Shown here one piece after another: positions 1-5,604 of a stretch of 6,011 bases of DNA; the stretch's first letter is position 1; every line of letters begins with the position of its first letter. The DNA is from Chloroflexota bacterium (GTDB taxonomy: Bacteria; Chloroflexota; Anaerolineae; Ardenticatenales; Ardenticatenaceae): contig DOUV01000221.1 in NCBI GenBank assembly GCA_003520455.1, positions 1 through 6,011 of the forward strand, read 5' to 3'. The notes under the pieces are model-generated. The model had not been told where the DNA came from. It did not search any database and was given only the letters and a program-made list of their open reading frames with translations. Position numbers and translations under genes: made by a program.

Positions 1-90
1 ATCGTCTGGGCTGGCCTGCTTATGCCAGCGCTGGTCTGGTGGCGCATGCGGTTAGAGCGCGCCAGCCAGCAGCCGGAAAGAGCGTATTGA
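1..90 (+). CDS. C-terminal end of a possible membrane protein (partial)
   Basis: The first plus-strand frame is open from the window edge to a TGA at 88-90. It reads IVWAGLLMPALVWWRMRLER and then a polar tail, ASQQPERAY. The composition is that of a last transmembrane helix (about 15 hydrophobic residues with three Trp) followed by a basic, cytoplasmic-type tail, and most codons end in G or C, as expected for a real gene here. The gene would converge on the cytochrome frame, with about 62 nt between the two stop codons. The family cannot be recognised from 29 residues. The piece is short enough that it could be a chance frame, and a competing minus-strand reading covers 52-160. Confidence 0.4.
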   Translation: MVWAGLLMPALVWWRMRLERASQQPERAY

Positions 91-152
91 GAAGCCAGCG
101 AGAGCAATCAGCATCTCTACAAACTTCCCAATACGCCGCGTCTGCTGCGGTG

Positions 153-902
153 TTACGGTCTGAAAAGGACAGCAGTGTTGAGCTGGTTAGCCGGCATCAC
201 GTAGTGAGCGGTGTGGCAGTCTGAACAGCCAACAAGGATGTTGCGCTCCAGCACATCCTCGTAATGGGCCGTGTCCTCAAGATGGCAGTTGATGCACACG
301 CCGGACATCTCGACACGATACGCGCCTCTGCTGGCAAATGAAACGCTCTGATGTGGAAAAATGTCCGCGCTGTGGCAGTCGAGACAGCCAAACGGCTCGC
401 CTTCCGCCGATGTATGCACCGATTCAGCCATATGCTCATAGTTGACGCGCAGGTTGAGCGCGCTGCTGTCGGCAAAGGTGTAGCTGTAGGATGCGTTGGC
501 ATGGCAGAACAGGCAGTTTGCATTGTCGCCGGTTACCTCAACAGCCTGCGCTGGCTGACGCAGAATCATCACGCCGGCCACGATGGCAAAGGTGGCGATC
601 AGGCTCAGTACCGAAAGCAGACGCCGCCGGCGCAGCAGCAGGAACAGCGCCAGCAGCAGCGCGAGGCCGGCAGCCGCCAGCGCGACGAGGAGCCGGCCGC
701 GTCCCGTGCCCACTTCTACCACCGGCGCGGCGGCCACAAATGGGAGCACAGCACGGCCCCACTCGTACCAGTACACGCCACCGGCCACAACTGCCGCCAG
801 GTCGTAGGCCCAGGCCGCCTCATTGTAGAGGCGGTCGAAGGCCCAGAGCATCAGGCGCCGGATGAGTGTTGTTGGGAGCTTCGTTCGCCGGTTCGCATTC
901 AC
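153..902 (-). CDS. Hybrid frame: SAM methyltransferase N-terminus fused to membrane-anchored tetraheme cytochrome c
   Basis: This 249-residue frame joins two unrelated families. Residues about 15-75 match the start of class I SAM-dependent methyltransferases: FDRLYNEAAWAYD, then a first SAM-binding loop at about 61-70 (VVEVGTGRGR). The rest of that domain is absent. From about residue 75 the sequence is hydrophobic, with helices at about 71-90 and 95-114 separated by RRRR. Four CxxCH haem-binding motifs follow at 130-134, 173-177, 203-207 and 226-230, with extra His residues (157, 163, 184, 213, 233) that could be axial ligands. The cytochrome half should face outside the membrane and carry electrons, in the manner of NapC/NirT or cytochrome c3-type proteins. 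The start is GTG at 902, overlapping the TGA of the PIN gene (GTGA), so translation may be coupled. The methyltransferase half lacks motifs II and beyond, so it should be inactive. The hybrid may be a deletion fusion or an assembly error. Confidence 0.8.
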   Translation of the reverse strand: MNANRRTKLPTTLIRRLMLWAFDRLYNEAAWAYDLAAVVAGGVYWYEWGRAVLPFVAAAPVVEVGTGRGRLLVALAAAGLALLLALFLLLRRRRLLSVLSLIATFAIVAGVMILRQPAQAVEVTGDNANCLFCHANASYSYTFADSSALNLRVNYEHMAESVHTSAEGEPFGCLDCHSADIFPHQSVSFASRGAYRVEMSGVCINCHLEDTAHYEDVLERNILVGCSDCHTAHYVMPANQLNTAVLFRP

Positions 903-1438
903 GTTTCCAGCATCTGGAGCACGCGCTCGGGTGTTGCCATCTCCGGCAGCCTTGCATCGTGATAGGGTCTTGGGAGTTGCACCGCCATGGCTTTGAGTCG
1001 CCGGGCCAGGTCTTCCCGCTGCACTCGGAAATTGTTGATGAAGGGCAGATCAAAAGTGACGGCGACAGTTACTCCAAGTGTGAGACCCGCCGGATCAAGC
1101 CCGAAGGTGCCATAACTGAGAATCTTCGCGTCCTCTCGCGTGAAACCGTGTTCACGCAATCGGCGGGCCCATCTTTCGAAGTAACGTCCCCGGCGCAGGG
1201 TGTCTACCTCACGTAGGAAAAGGGGGACTTCGAGGATGTTGCTGCGGCAGCTGAGGATATTTCCTACCTCCGGCGTGATCATCACGACCACGTTGGCCTG
1301 CTTGCCTCGCCTTAACAGCCGAAGGGCGAGACTCTGTTGAACCGTTAGCGGGGACGCAACCAACGAGGCGCCAATACCCTCAATTGCCCTTCGAACGACG
1401 TTCTTGTCCAGCAACCACACGGGCGCCGGGTTGAGCAT
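899..1438 (-). CDS. PIN-domain-like protein, possible toxin ribonuclease
   Basis: A 179-residue protein with the acidic-residue layout of PIN nucleases: D11 after a short hydrophobic strand (VWLLDKNVV), E57 in TPEVGNIL, D103 in TREDAKILSYGTFG, and D130 in AVTFDLPFINNF. PIN proteins use such residues to bind metal and cut RNA, and many are VapC-type toxins. The ATG at 1438 is well supported: GGAGGAG lies 4 nt upstream (1443-1449), inside the coding sequence of the preceding gene. The frame overlaps that gene by 59 nt, and its TGA overlaps the GTG start of the next frame, so the three look translationally coupled. At 179 residues it is longer than the usual VapC length of about 130. The fold assignment comes from motif order, not from an alignment, and the target RNA is unknown. 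It could be a PIN-like protein with a non-toxin role. Confidence 0.6.
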   Translation of the reverse strand: MLNPAPVWLLDKNVVRRAIEGIGASLVASPLTVQQSLALRLLRRGKQANVVVMITPEVGNILSCRSNILEVPLFLREVDTLRRGRYFERWARRLREHGFTREDAKILSYGTFGLDPAGLTLGVTVAVTFDLPFINNFRVQREDLARRLKAMAVQLPRPYHDARLPEMATPERVLQMLET

Positions 1439-1775
1439 CGTGCTCCTCCGGGTCGTAAGGTTCCGTTGCCTCTTCGGCGAAAATCTGCGCCCAGAGGGTA
1501 TCCTGCTCTATCTCCGGCAGGGCGAAAAACGCCTCGTATGTCAGGCCCGCGATGAACTCGTCCTGAAGTGAGGGTAGCCTTCCGCCGGTCAGCTCCGAAG
1601 CAGCCTGACGGAAGTAGGCAACCGCTTCTCGCTCTTCTTCCAGCACTTTGGCGGAAGGTGCCCGTTCCAGCTCCGGTACGAGTTGCACCAGTTGACTCAT
1701 CTCCTCAGGCGTCAGTCGCCGCAGAATCTGAGCCAGCCGGCGTACATGTGAAGGGATTGTCATGGCCCTGCCCAT
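1380..1775 (-). CDS. Small charged protein upstream of the PIN gene, possible antitoxin
   Basis: About 131 residues when started at the ATG at 1775. The frame stays open up to an ATG at 1856, but that start would overlap the oxidoreductase stop. GAGG sits 5 nt before the 1775 ATG; another in-frame ATG at 1763 (MTIPSHVRRL) is a good alternative. The protein is probably mostly helical: an early basic segment (SHVRRLAQILRRL), then LTPEEMSQLVQLVPEL, an acidic stretch (about EEATEPYDPEEHD) and a basic disordered tail (QERRSKGN). I recognise no named antitoxin or DNA-binding domain. Its position directly upstream of a PIN-like gene, with a 59-nt overlap and the partner's ribosome binding site embedded in its E-E codons, is what suggests an antitoxin. 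The function is an inference from context. Confidence 0.6.
   Translation of the reverse strand: MGRAMTIPSHVRRLAQILRRLTPEEMSQLVQLVPELERAPSAKVLEEEREAVAYFRQAASELTGGRLPSLQDEFIAGLTYEAFFALPEIEQDTLWAQIFAEEATEPYDPEEHDAQPGARVVAGQERRSKGN
1443..1449 (-). promoter_or_regulatory. Ribosome binding site of the PIN gene, inside the upstream frame
   Basis: On the minus strand GGAGGAG is followed by CACG and the ATG at 1438. It is a near-ideal Shine-Dalgarno sequence and fixes the PIN start despite the 59-nt overlap with the upstream gene. The same bases encode the Glu-Glu pair of YDPEEHD in that gene. Confidence 0.75.
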
Positions 1776-1819
1776 CATCACCTCATTCGGCGTCGTGTTT
1801 TTGTGCAGACGCCAATAGT

Positions 1820-1835
1820 GTACCACATCAGGTAC
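1820..1835. promoter_or_regulatory. Inverted repeat upstream of the PIN pair, possible operator
   Basis: GTACC-ACATCA-GGTAC is a perfect 5-bp inverted repeat with a 6-nt centre. It lies in the 67-nt gap between the oxidoreductase stop and the small-protein start. On the minus strand a -35-like TGGACA (1836-1841, 5 of 6 matches to TTGACA) sits directly before it, and an AT-containing stretch (TACACTATTGG) follows, so the repeat would lie in a promoter spacer, where an autorepressing antitoxin might bind. The -10 box is weak, so the promoter itself is uncertain. Confidence 0.3.
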
Positions 1836-1842
1836 TGTCCAG

Positions 1843-3198
1843 TCAGACAACAGCACTATTTTGGCGCACCGCCCGGCGCGTGACGCTGTCTTCCAGGCGC
1901 ATGTAGCCGCGGATCAGGTGCGCCGCGGGGAAGAGGACCGGCTCGGGCGGCCAGGGAATCGTCCGGCGGTTGACGAAGAACAGCTCGGTAAAAGCACTTT
2001 GGCGCTCCAACACCAGGTCGCGCAGAATGTTACCAGCGTAACTCATCAAAGAGACGCCATGACCGACGCAGCCCAGGGCATAGCAGACTCGCCGCTCATT
2101 GCCGAGGGAGCCGAAGGCCGGTGCCATATCCACCGGCACGCTGACCGGGCCGCCCCAGCGGTGGGTGATCCGGGTGGTCTTGAGGCTAGGGAAGGTCAGA
2201 GCGAGGTGTTCCTCCAGCTCTCGGAAGACCCGGGGCTCGTAGTCGTTGGGCAGATCAGCGTTGCGCTTGAAGGTCACGTCGCCACCGCCCATGAGCAGGC
2301 GATTATCGGCGGTCAGGCGATAGTAATGCACCAGGTTGGGAGCATCTTCGATGCCCTCACGGCCCTGCCAGCCGATAGACGCCAATTCCTCCGGCGAGAG
2401 CGGCTCGGTCAGGACGATGTAGGTGCCAACCGGTACCTGCTTGCTGGCAAGCTGGGGAAAAGCGCGGGCGTAGGCGTTGGTGGCGAAGACGACTTTTTGA
2501 GCCAGCACCTGGCCGAGGGGCGTCTCGACGACAATGGGCTGGCCGCGCCTGGGCGGCTGCACCAGCGTGACCGGCGTCTCTTCGTAGAGAGTGGCCCCGG
2601 CCGCCTCCGCGAGCGTCTTGAGGCCGCGAGCAAACCTGGCGGGGTTGAGGAGGGCGCAGTTCTCCTCGATGCGCGCACCGAGGTAGGTGGCGCTGTTGAC
2701 CCGACGGCGCGTCTCAGCGGCATCCAGGTAGTGAATCTCGTGGAAGCCAAGGGCGTTGGCCAGAGCCGTCTCGCGCTGCAGGCGTCGGGCGCCGCCTGGG
2801 GAGGTGGCGACGGTCATCAGGCCGGTACGCTCGTAGTCGCAGTTGATCTGCTCCTCGCGGACCAACCGGCCCACGTTCTCGACGGCCTGGTCCATGAACG
2901 TTTGAGCCTCGTGCACCGCCTCATGACCAAAGCGGAGCTTGACCAGTTCCATCGTCAGGCCGAAGAGGGCCATGGCGAAGCCGCCGTTGCGCCCACTGGC
3001 ACCGTACCCGCAGAGGTGTGACTCCAGCAGGGCGACGCGCAGCCCGGGCTCGGCGCGCTTCAGTTCGAGGGCGGTGCTCAGCCCGGTGTAGCCGCCGCCG
3101 ATAATGGCCACGTCCGCGTCGGTGGTGCCAATCAGGGGTGGGTTCGGCCGGGAGAAGTCAACGGTCTCGTGCCAGAAGCCGACGGTGTGGGTGGGCAT
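1843..3198 (-). CDS. DAO-family FAD-dependent oxidoreductase (OrdL/PuuB-like)
   Basis: A complete 451-residue flavoprotein of the D-amino-acid-oxidase/glycine-oxidase superfamily. The FAD ADP-binding fold starts at DVAIIGGGYTGLSTALELKR (GxGxxG at about 34-39), with the ribose-binding acid E59 at the end of strand 2. ASGRNGGF at 67-74 is the flavin-contacting signature seen in gamma-glutamylputrescine oxidase and related OrdL proteins. LLMGGGD (301-307) and YALGCVGHGVSLMSYAGN (373-390) match the C-terminal flavin site. The family oxidises amines or amino acids with O2 or another acceptor, giving imine/aldehyde and often H2O2. The substrate cannot be read from the sequence, and no putrescine-pathway genes are nearby. 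The start is ATG at 3198 with AGAGG about 9 nt upstream. A likely promoter lies at 3262-3289, so the gene seems independently transcribed. No defect was seen. Confidence 0.9.
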   Translation of the reverse strand: MPTHTVGFWHETVDFSRPNPPLIGTTDADVAIIGGGYTGLSTALELKRAEPGLRVALLESHLCGYGASGRNGGFAMALFGLTMELVKLRFGHEAVHEAQTFMDQAVENVGRLVREEQINCDYERTGLMTVATSPGGARRLQRETALANALGFHEIHYLDAAETRRRVNSATYLGARIEENCALLNPARFARGLKTLAEAAGATLYEETPVTLVQPPRRGQPIVVETPLGQVLAQKVVFATNAYARAFPQLASKQVPVGTYIVLTEPLSPEELASIGWQGREGIEDAPNLVHYYRLTADNRLLMGGGDVTFKRNADLPNDYEPRVFRELEEHLALTFPSLKTTRITHRWGGPVSVPVDMAPAFGSLGNERRVCYALGCVGHGVSLMSYAGNILRDLVLERQSAFTELFFVNRRTIPWPPEPVLFPAAHLIRGYMRLEDSVTRRAVRQNSAVV

Positions 3199-3261
3199 TG
3201 GGGGTGTCCTCTCGTGCTGTAGGTGAGGAAAGGCATGGCGCTGCGTGGCGCCTCTGATCTC

Positions 3262-3289
3262 ATTCTAGCGCGTCCTGTCGCCCAGGCAA
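3262..3289 (-). promoter_or_regulatory. Probable sigma-70-type promoter of the FAD oxidoreductase
   Basis: On the minus strand a -35 box TTGCCT (3284-3289, 4 of 6) and a -10 box TAGAAT (3262-3267, 5 of 6) are separated by 16 nt. Transcription would begin near 3255, leaving a leader of about 55 nt. A small inverted repeat GGCGC-TGCGTG-GCGCC (3237-3252) lies at the very start of that leader and could be an operator or a 5' stem. Confidence 0.5.
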
Positions 3290-3316
3290 GGACCGCCGCC
3301 GACTGCCACAGTTTCT

Positions 3317-3343
3317 CCTGGGCCCGATCGCGCCTTGCCCAGG
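3317..3343. repeat. Inverted repeat between the BON gene and the oxidoreductase
   Basis: CCTGGGC (3317-3323) and GCCCAGG (3337-3343) form a perfect 7-bp inverted repeat around a 13-nt centre. GCCCAGGC occurs again at 3280-3287, touching the -35 box of the oxidoreductase promoter. It may be a regulatory site or a secondary hairpin behind the BON gene; nothing more can be supported. Confidence 0.3.
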
Positions 3344-3355
3344 CGATCAAATGAT

Positions 3356-3383
3356 GCGCCCCGCCGGGCAATCGGCAGGGCGC
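3356..3383 (-). terminator. Hairpin downstream of the BON gene, probable terminator
   Basis: On the minus strand GCGCCCTGCCG and CGGCGGGGCGC pair over 11 bp (one G-U pair) around a 6-nt loop, about 37 nt after the BON stop codon. The stem is very GC-rich and stable. The sequence after it (ATCATTTGATC) has only a short T run, so it is not a textbook rho-independent terminator. It is the strongest hairpin in the gap between the two genes. Confidence 0.45.
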
Positions 3384-3419
3384 TGTTACGCCGGTTCTTT
3401 TTGCGTCAGATGAGAACTT

Positions 3420-4031
3420 CTATTGCCCGCGGCGTTGCTGGCCTTGCTGAGTCTGCTGGTTCATCTGACCTTGCTGCTCGTGCTGTCGCACTTGCAGGCG
3501 ATTGTGGACATCGCGAACACCCATGACCGATTCGGCCGTATCTTCGGCCATTCGCTTGGCCTGGCGACTGTCCACGGTGCCCTCGAGCGTGACCTCGCCA
3601 TTGTTGACCGTGACGTTGATCTCGGTGGCGTCGATCTGACCATGTTGTGTGAGGCGCTCGTTGACATCCTCGCGGATGCGCTCGTCGGAGCGCTGGTACC
3701 CGCGCGGCCCGCGGCCGGCGTAGGGGCCCTGCGTCCATGTCTCGCCGTAGGTCCCGTAGTGTTCGCCGTACATCCTGCCCTCGCGGCCGTACTCGGTGCC
3801 GCGCCAGGTCGGCTCGCCATAGTAGCTGTAGCGGGCGTACCCGTAGGAGGGCTCGCCGTAGTAGCCCTCGCGGCCGTAGCCGTAGGTAGGTTCGCTATAA
3901 TAGTAGCCCTCGGGGCCGTACTCCCTGCCGCGCCAGGTGGGCTCGCCGTAATAGCCATAGCGGCCACGGTAGCGCTCCTCATCCTCGTCGTAGCGTCTCC
4001 AGGCGCGTTCCCGGTCGAAGCGGTCTGCCAT
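3420..4031 (-). CDS. BON-domain protein with a Tyr/Gly-rich repeat region
   Basis: A 203-residue protein in three parts. Residues 1-25 are highly charged (RERAWRRYDEDEERYRGR). Residues about 26-110 are Tyr/Gly-rich and repetitive: YGEPTWRG occurs at 28-35 and 71-78, with related YSEPTYG and YGEPSYG units between. Residues about 115-182 form a BON domain, from SDERIREDVNERL through NGEVTLEGTVDSRQAKRMAE to VMGVRDVHNRLQV. The tail (183-203) is rich in Gln. BON domains occur in OsmY-like and secretin proteins and are thought to bind lipid or membrane surfaces, often in osmotic or envelope stress. No signal peptide is visible, so this form looks cytoplasmic. The start at 4031 is fixed by AAGGAG 7 nt upstream; the frame remains open further up to 4415, but that part has no ribosome site and runs through the DUF402 gene. 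Function beyond stress or envelope association is unknown. Confidence 0.85.
   Translation of the reverse strand: MADRFDRERAWRRYDEDEERYRGRYGYYGEPTWRGREYGPEGYYYSEPTYGYGREGYYGEPSYGYARYSYYGEPTWRGTEYGREGRMYGEHYGTYGETWTQGPYAGRGPRGYQRSDERIREDVNERLTQHGQIDATEINVTVNNGEVTLEGTVDSRQAKRMAEDTAESVMGVRDVHNRLQVRQHEQQGQMNQQTQQGQQRRGQ
3777..3950 (-). repeat. Degenerate tandem repeat inside the BON gene
   Basis: The DNA for YGEPTWRGREYGPEG (3906-3950) recurs as YGEPTWRGTEYGREG (3777-3821), an exact offset of 129 bp or 43 codons. Partial copies (YYSEPTYGYGREG and YYGEPSYGYARY) lie between them. The copies differ mainly at third codon positions, which points to old duplication with protein-level selection. Such repeats can change copy number between strains. 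Confidence 0.75.
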
Positions 4032-4163
4032 CGGAGTTCTCCTTTCCATACTGCCCGAACGTCTCGTGACGGTCATCCACGTCCGCCACAAGCAAGGACG
4101 GCAGCAATAAATATGCCCCTGATGACAGATCCCGTGACAATTTTCGGGTATGGACGCCCGCGC

Positions 4164-4183
4164 CCGGGCATGCTCATGCCCGG
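4164..4183. terminator. 20-bp near-perfect palindrome behind the DUF402 gene
   Basis: CCGGGCATG-CT-CATGCCCGG gives a 9-bp perfect stem (8 bp with a 4-nt loop), starting about 28 nt after the DUF402 stop. It may end DUF402 transcription or form an operator for the BON gene. No T run follows on either strand, so intrinsic termination would be weak. An 8-bp palindrome ACACGTGT (4184-4191) lies directly beside it. Confidence 0.4.
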
Positions 4184-4210
4184 ACACGTGTTCTCTCAAA
4201 GGTCCCCCCT

Positions 4211-4708
4211 TCACGGCCGGATTGTGCGCAGGAGCTGGGGTGTGATGGCCTCGGTCTCGTGGACGGCGCCCGGCCAGGTGGCAACGACCTCGCCCAGCGC
4301 CCAGGCGATGTGCTCGCGCACCTCGTCCTCGAGCCAGGAGGGCAGCTCGTCTTCGTCGAGAACCCGGACGCGGCCGTCGGGTGTCACGAGCACATCGACG
4401 ACCAGGTCTTGCCACTCGACCCGGTCGTCCGCGATGGTCGCCGGGCCGCTGAGGTTGAAGTAGTGGGCGATGGTGCGGCCGTCGGGCTGCACCCAGTGGT
4501 AGACGTTGTAGGGGCGCTCGGGCCAGTAGTAAGCAATCGTCATCGTGCCGGCGGGGAGCTCGACGTCGTGCACCCGTCCGGCACCGGGGAGCACGTAGCG
4601 CAGAACCACGCGGTCGGGGCGCTGCTCCAGCAGCTCGCAGGTGAAGTGGAGGCGCTCGCCGCTGAGGCGCACTTTGACTTCTACGAACGGGCGATGGGTG
4701 ATCGTCAT
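4211..4708 (-). CDS. DUF402 family protein, possible nucleotide phosphatase
   Basis: A 165-residue protein. The core has the DUF402 pattern: YNVYHWVQPDGRTIAHYFNLSGPATI, then VEWQDLVVDVLVTPDGRVRVLDEDELPSWL. The conserved run of Tyr, Asn and paired Asp/Glu residues matches those that bind metal and nucleotide in the characterised nucleoside di/triphosphatases of this family. DUF402 also occurs in RNA-binding FAU-1-type proteins, so the activity is not certain here. The N-terminal part (MTITHRPFVEVKVRL to VLRYVLPGAG) would form the preceding beta strands. The ATG at 4708 is chosen because the family-like sequence begins there; the ribosome site is weak. The frame stays open up to 4825, but that extension would overlap the end of nagB. 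No partner gene is obvious. Confidence 0.75.
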   Translation of the reverse strand: MTITHRPFVEVKVRLSGERLHFTCELLEQRPDRVVLRYVLPGAGRVHDVELPAGTMTIAYYWPERPYNVYHWVQPDGRTIAHYFNLSGPATIADDRVEWQDLVVDVLVTPDGRVRVLDEDELPSWLEDEVREHIAWALGEVVATWPGAVHETEAITPQLLRTIRP

Positions 4709-4753
4709 CGTCGCTGACTTGCGTGAGGAAGAGGAATCACCGCCATTGTGCCT

Positions 4754-4812
4754 CAGGCCGGCCAAAAAGGAAAGCGGAGGACAGCAGCGTAGCTCTTGTC
4801 TACAGGCCGGCC
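4754..4812. repeat. Two copies of CAGGCCGGCC around the end of nagB
   Basis: The 10-mer CAGGCCGGCC occurs at 4754-4763, between nagB and the DUF402 gene, and again at 4803-4812, in the last codons of nagB. The inner GGCCGGCC is self-complementary, so the two copies could also pair with each other around the nagB stop. The intervening 39 nt include a T-rich run on the minus strand (CTTTCCTTTTT, 4764-4774). It may be a weak terminator, or simply chance in GC-rich DNA. Confidence 0.25.
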
Positions 4813-5591
4813 GCCGCGCGGTCAAGATAGAGGGTCGCTTGTGGGTGGCATCGCAGGATGCTCGCCGGGCACCTTGGACTCACCGGCCCGCGGAGCATTT
4901 CTCGGATGGCTTGGGCCTTCTCGGCGCCGGGCACCACACAGTAGATCTGCTTGAAGGCCATGACGGCCGGCATCGTGAGCGTCAGCGCTCGTCGAGGCAC
5001 TTCCTCGACAGCCGGGAAACAACCATCCTGGACCTGCTGCCGCCGGCTTCTGGGGTCCAGTTCCACCACCTTCACCCACTGCTCGTCGTCGAAGTCGGCT
5101 ACATCCGGTTCGTTAAAGGCAACGTGGCCATTCTGTCCAACCCCGATGCAGGCGATCTCGGGGGGATAGCGGGCGAGGAGTCTGGCGTAGCGACCACACT
5201 CTTGCGCCAGGTCGCGCGCGTTGCCGTCGAGAGCGTGGATGACGCCCGGCCGGACGTGATCGAACAGGTGAGACCGCAAGAAGGCGGCGAAGCGCTGGGG
5301 CGCAGCGGGCGGGAGTCCCACGTACTCATCCAACTGGAACGCCGCGATCCGAGGCCAATCCACCCCTGGCAACGAGGTCAGCGCCGCCAGGAATTGGTTT
5401 TGCGACGGCGCCGCGGCGAAGGCCATCGCGACCTGGCTCTGCCGGGCAAGGGCCGCCTGCATCGCCCGGGCCACTGCCCGGGCGGCGGCCATCCCCATGC
5501 GTTGGCGGTCGGGGTAGATCTCGATCCGCAGCCGGTCAACCTGGAGACGGACCGGGCCCTCGCCGGCCTGAGCACGAGAAGATGAAAGCAT
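4800..5591 (-). CDS. nagB: Glucosamine-6-phosphate deaminase
   Basis: A complete 263-residue NagB that converts glucosamine-6-phosphate to fructose-6-phosphate and ammonia, the step that feeds amino sugars into glycolysis. The family landmarks are in order: IEIYPDRQRMGMAAA at the start, FQLDEYVGLP with the proton-relay Asp at 88 (E. coli D72), IGVGQNGHVAFNEP with H156 and E161 (E. coli H143 and E148), ALTLTMPAVMAFKQIYCVVPG with the phosphate-contacting region, and PASILRCHP near the end. The position of E. coli D141 is Asn154; family members commonly show Asp, Glu or Asn there. About 16 extra residues precede the usual start. The gene begins 13 nt after the permease stop, so the two are probably one operon linking sugar uptake to breakdown. 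No allosteric-site residues were assessed. Confidence 0.93.
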   Translation of the reverse strand: MLSSSRAQAGEGPVRLQVDRLRIEIYPDRQRMGMAAARAVARAMQAALARQSQVAMAFAAAPSQNQFLAALTSLPGVDWPRIAAFQLDEYVGLPPAAPQRFAAFLRSHLFDHVRPGVIHALDGNARDLAQECGRYARLLARYPPEIACIGVGQNGHVAFNEPDVADFDDEQWVKVVELDPRSRRQQVQDGCFPAVEEVPRRALTLTMPAVMAFKQIYCVVPGAEKAQAIREMLRGPVSPRCPASILRCHPQATLYLDRAAAGL

Positions 5592-5604
5592 CGTGTCGCT
5601 CTGC

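Noticed and set aside
136..150. Small hairpin CCGC-N7-GCGG after the cytochrome stop as a terminator
   Set aside because: Only 4 bp of stem and no T run; expected by chance in this base composition.
351..962. Plus-strand open frame of 203 codons opposite the methyltransferase-cytochrome hybrid
   Set aside because: The product is rich in Gln, Arg and His as an antisense reading of Ala/Leu codons; the minus strand has four CxxCH motifs.
1861..3021. Long plus-strand open frame of 386 codons opposite the oxidoreductase
   Set aside because: It is antisense to a complete flavoprotein with all family motifs; its product shows no domain, and long antisense frames are expected in GC-rich genes.
4095..4140. 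Promoter for the BON gene (TTGTCA with CATATT)
   Set aside because: The -35-like TTGTCA and the AT-rich CATATTTATT are about 19 nt apart, longer than ideal, and the -10 match is weak; too uncertain to list.
4032..4415. Extended start giving the BON protein 128 more residues
   Set aside because: The extension is Arg/Ala/Gly-rich, crosses the end of DUF402 and the palindrome, and has no ribosome site; AAGGAG before 4031 fixes the start.
3423..4463. Plus-strand open frame of 346 codons across the BON gene
   Set aside because: It spans the BON gene, the gap and part of DUF402 on the opposite strand; its Ala/Val-rich low-complexity product mirrors the Tyr/Gly repeats.
4709..4825. Extended start giving the DUF402 protein 39 more residues
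   Set aside because: The extension overlaps the nagB end and has no family-like sequence; MTITHRPFVEVKVRL fits a natural start.
5128..5145. Loss of NagB activity because E. coli D141 is replaced by Asn
   Set aside because: Asn is common at this position in the family, and the neighbouring His, Glu and the proton-relay Asp are intact.
4641..5585. Plus-strand open frame of 314 codons opposite nagB
   Set aside because: nagB on the minus strand has full motif support; the antisense product is Arg/His-rich with no recognisable fold.
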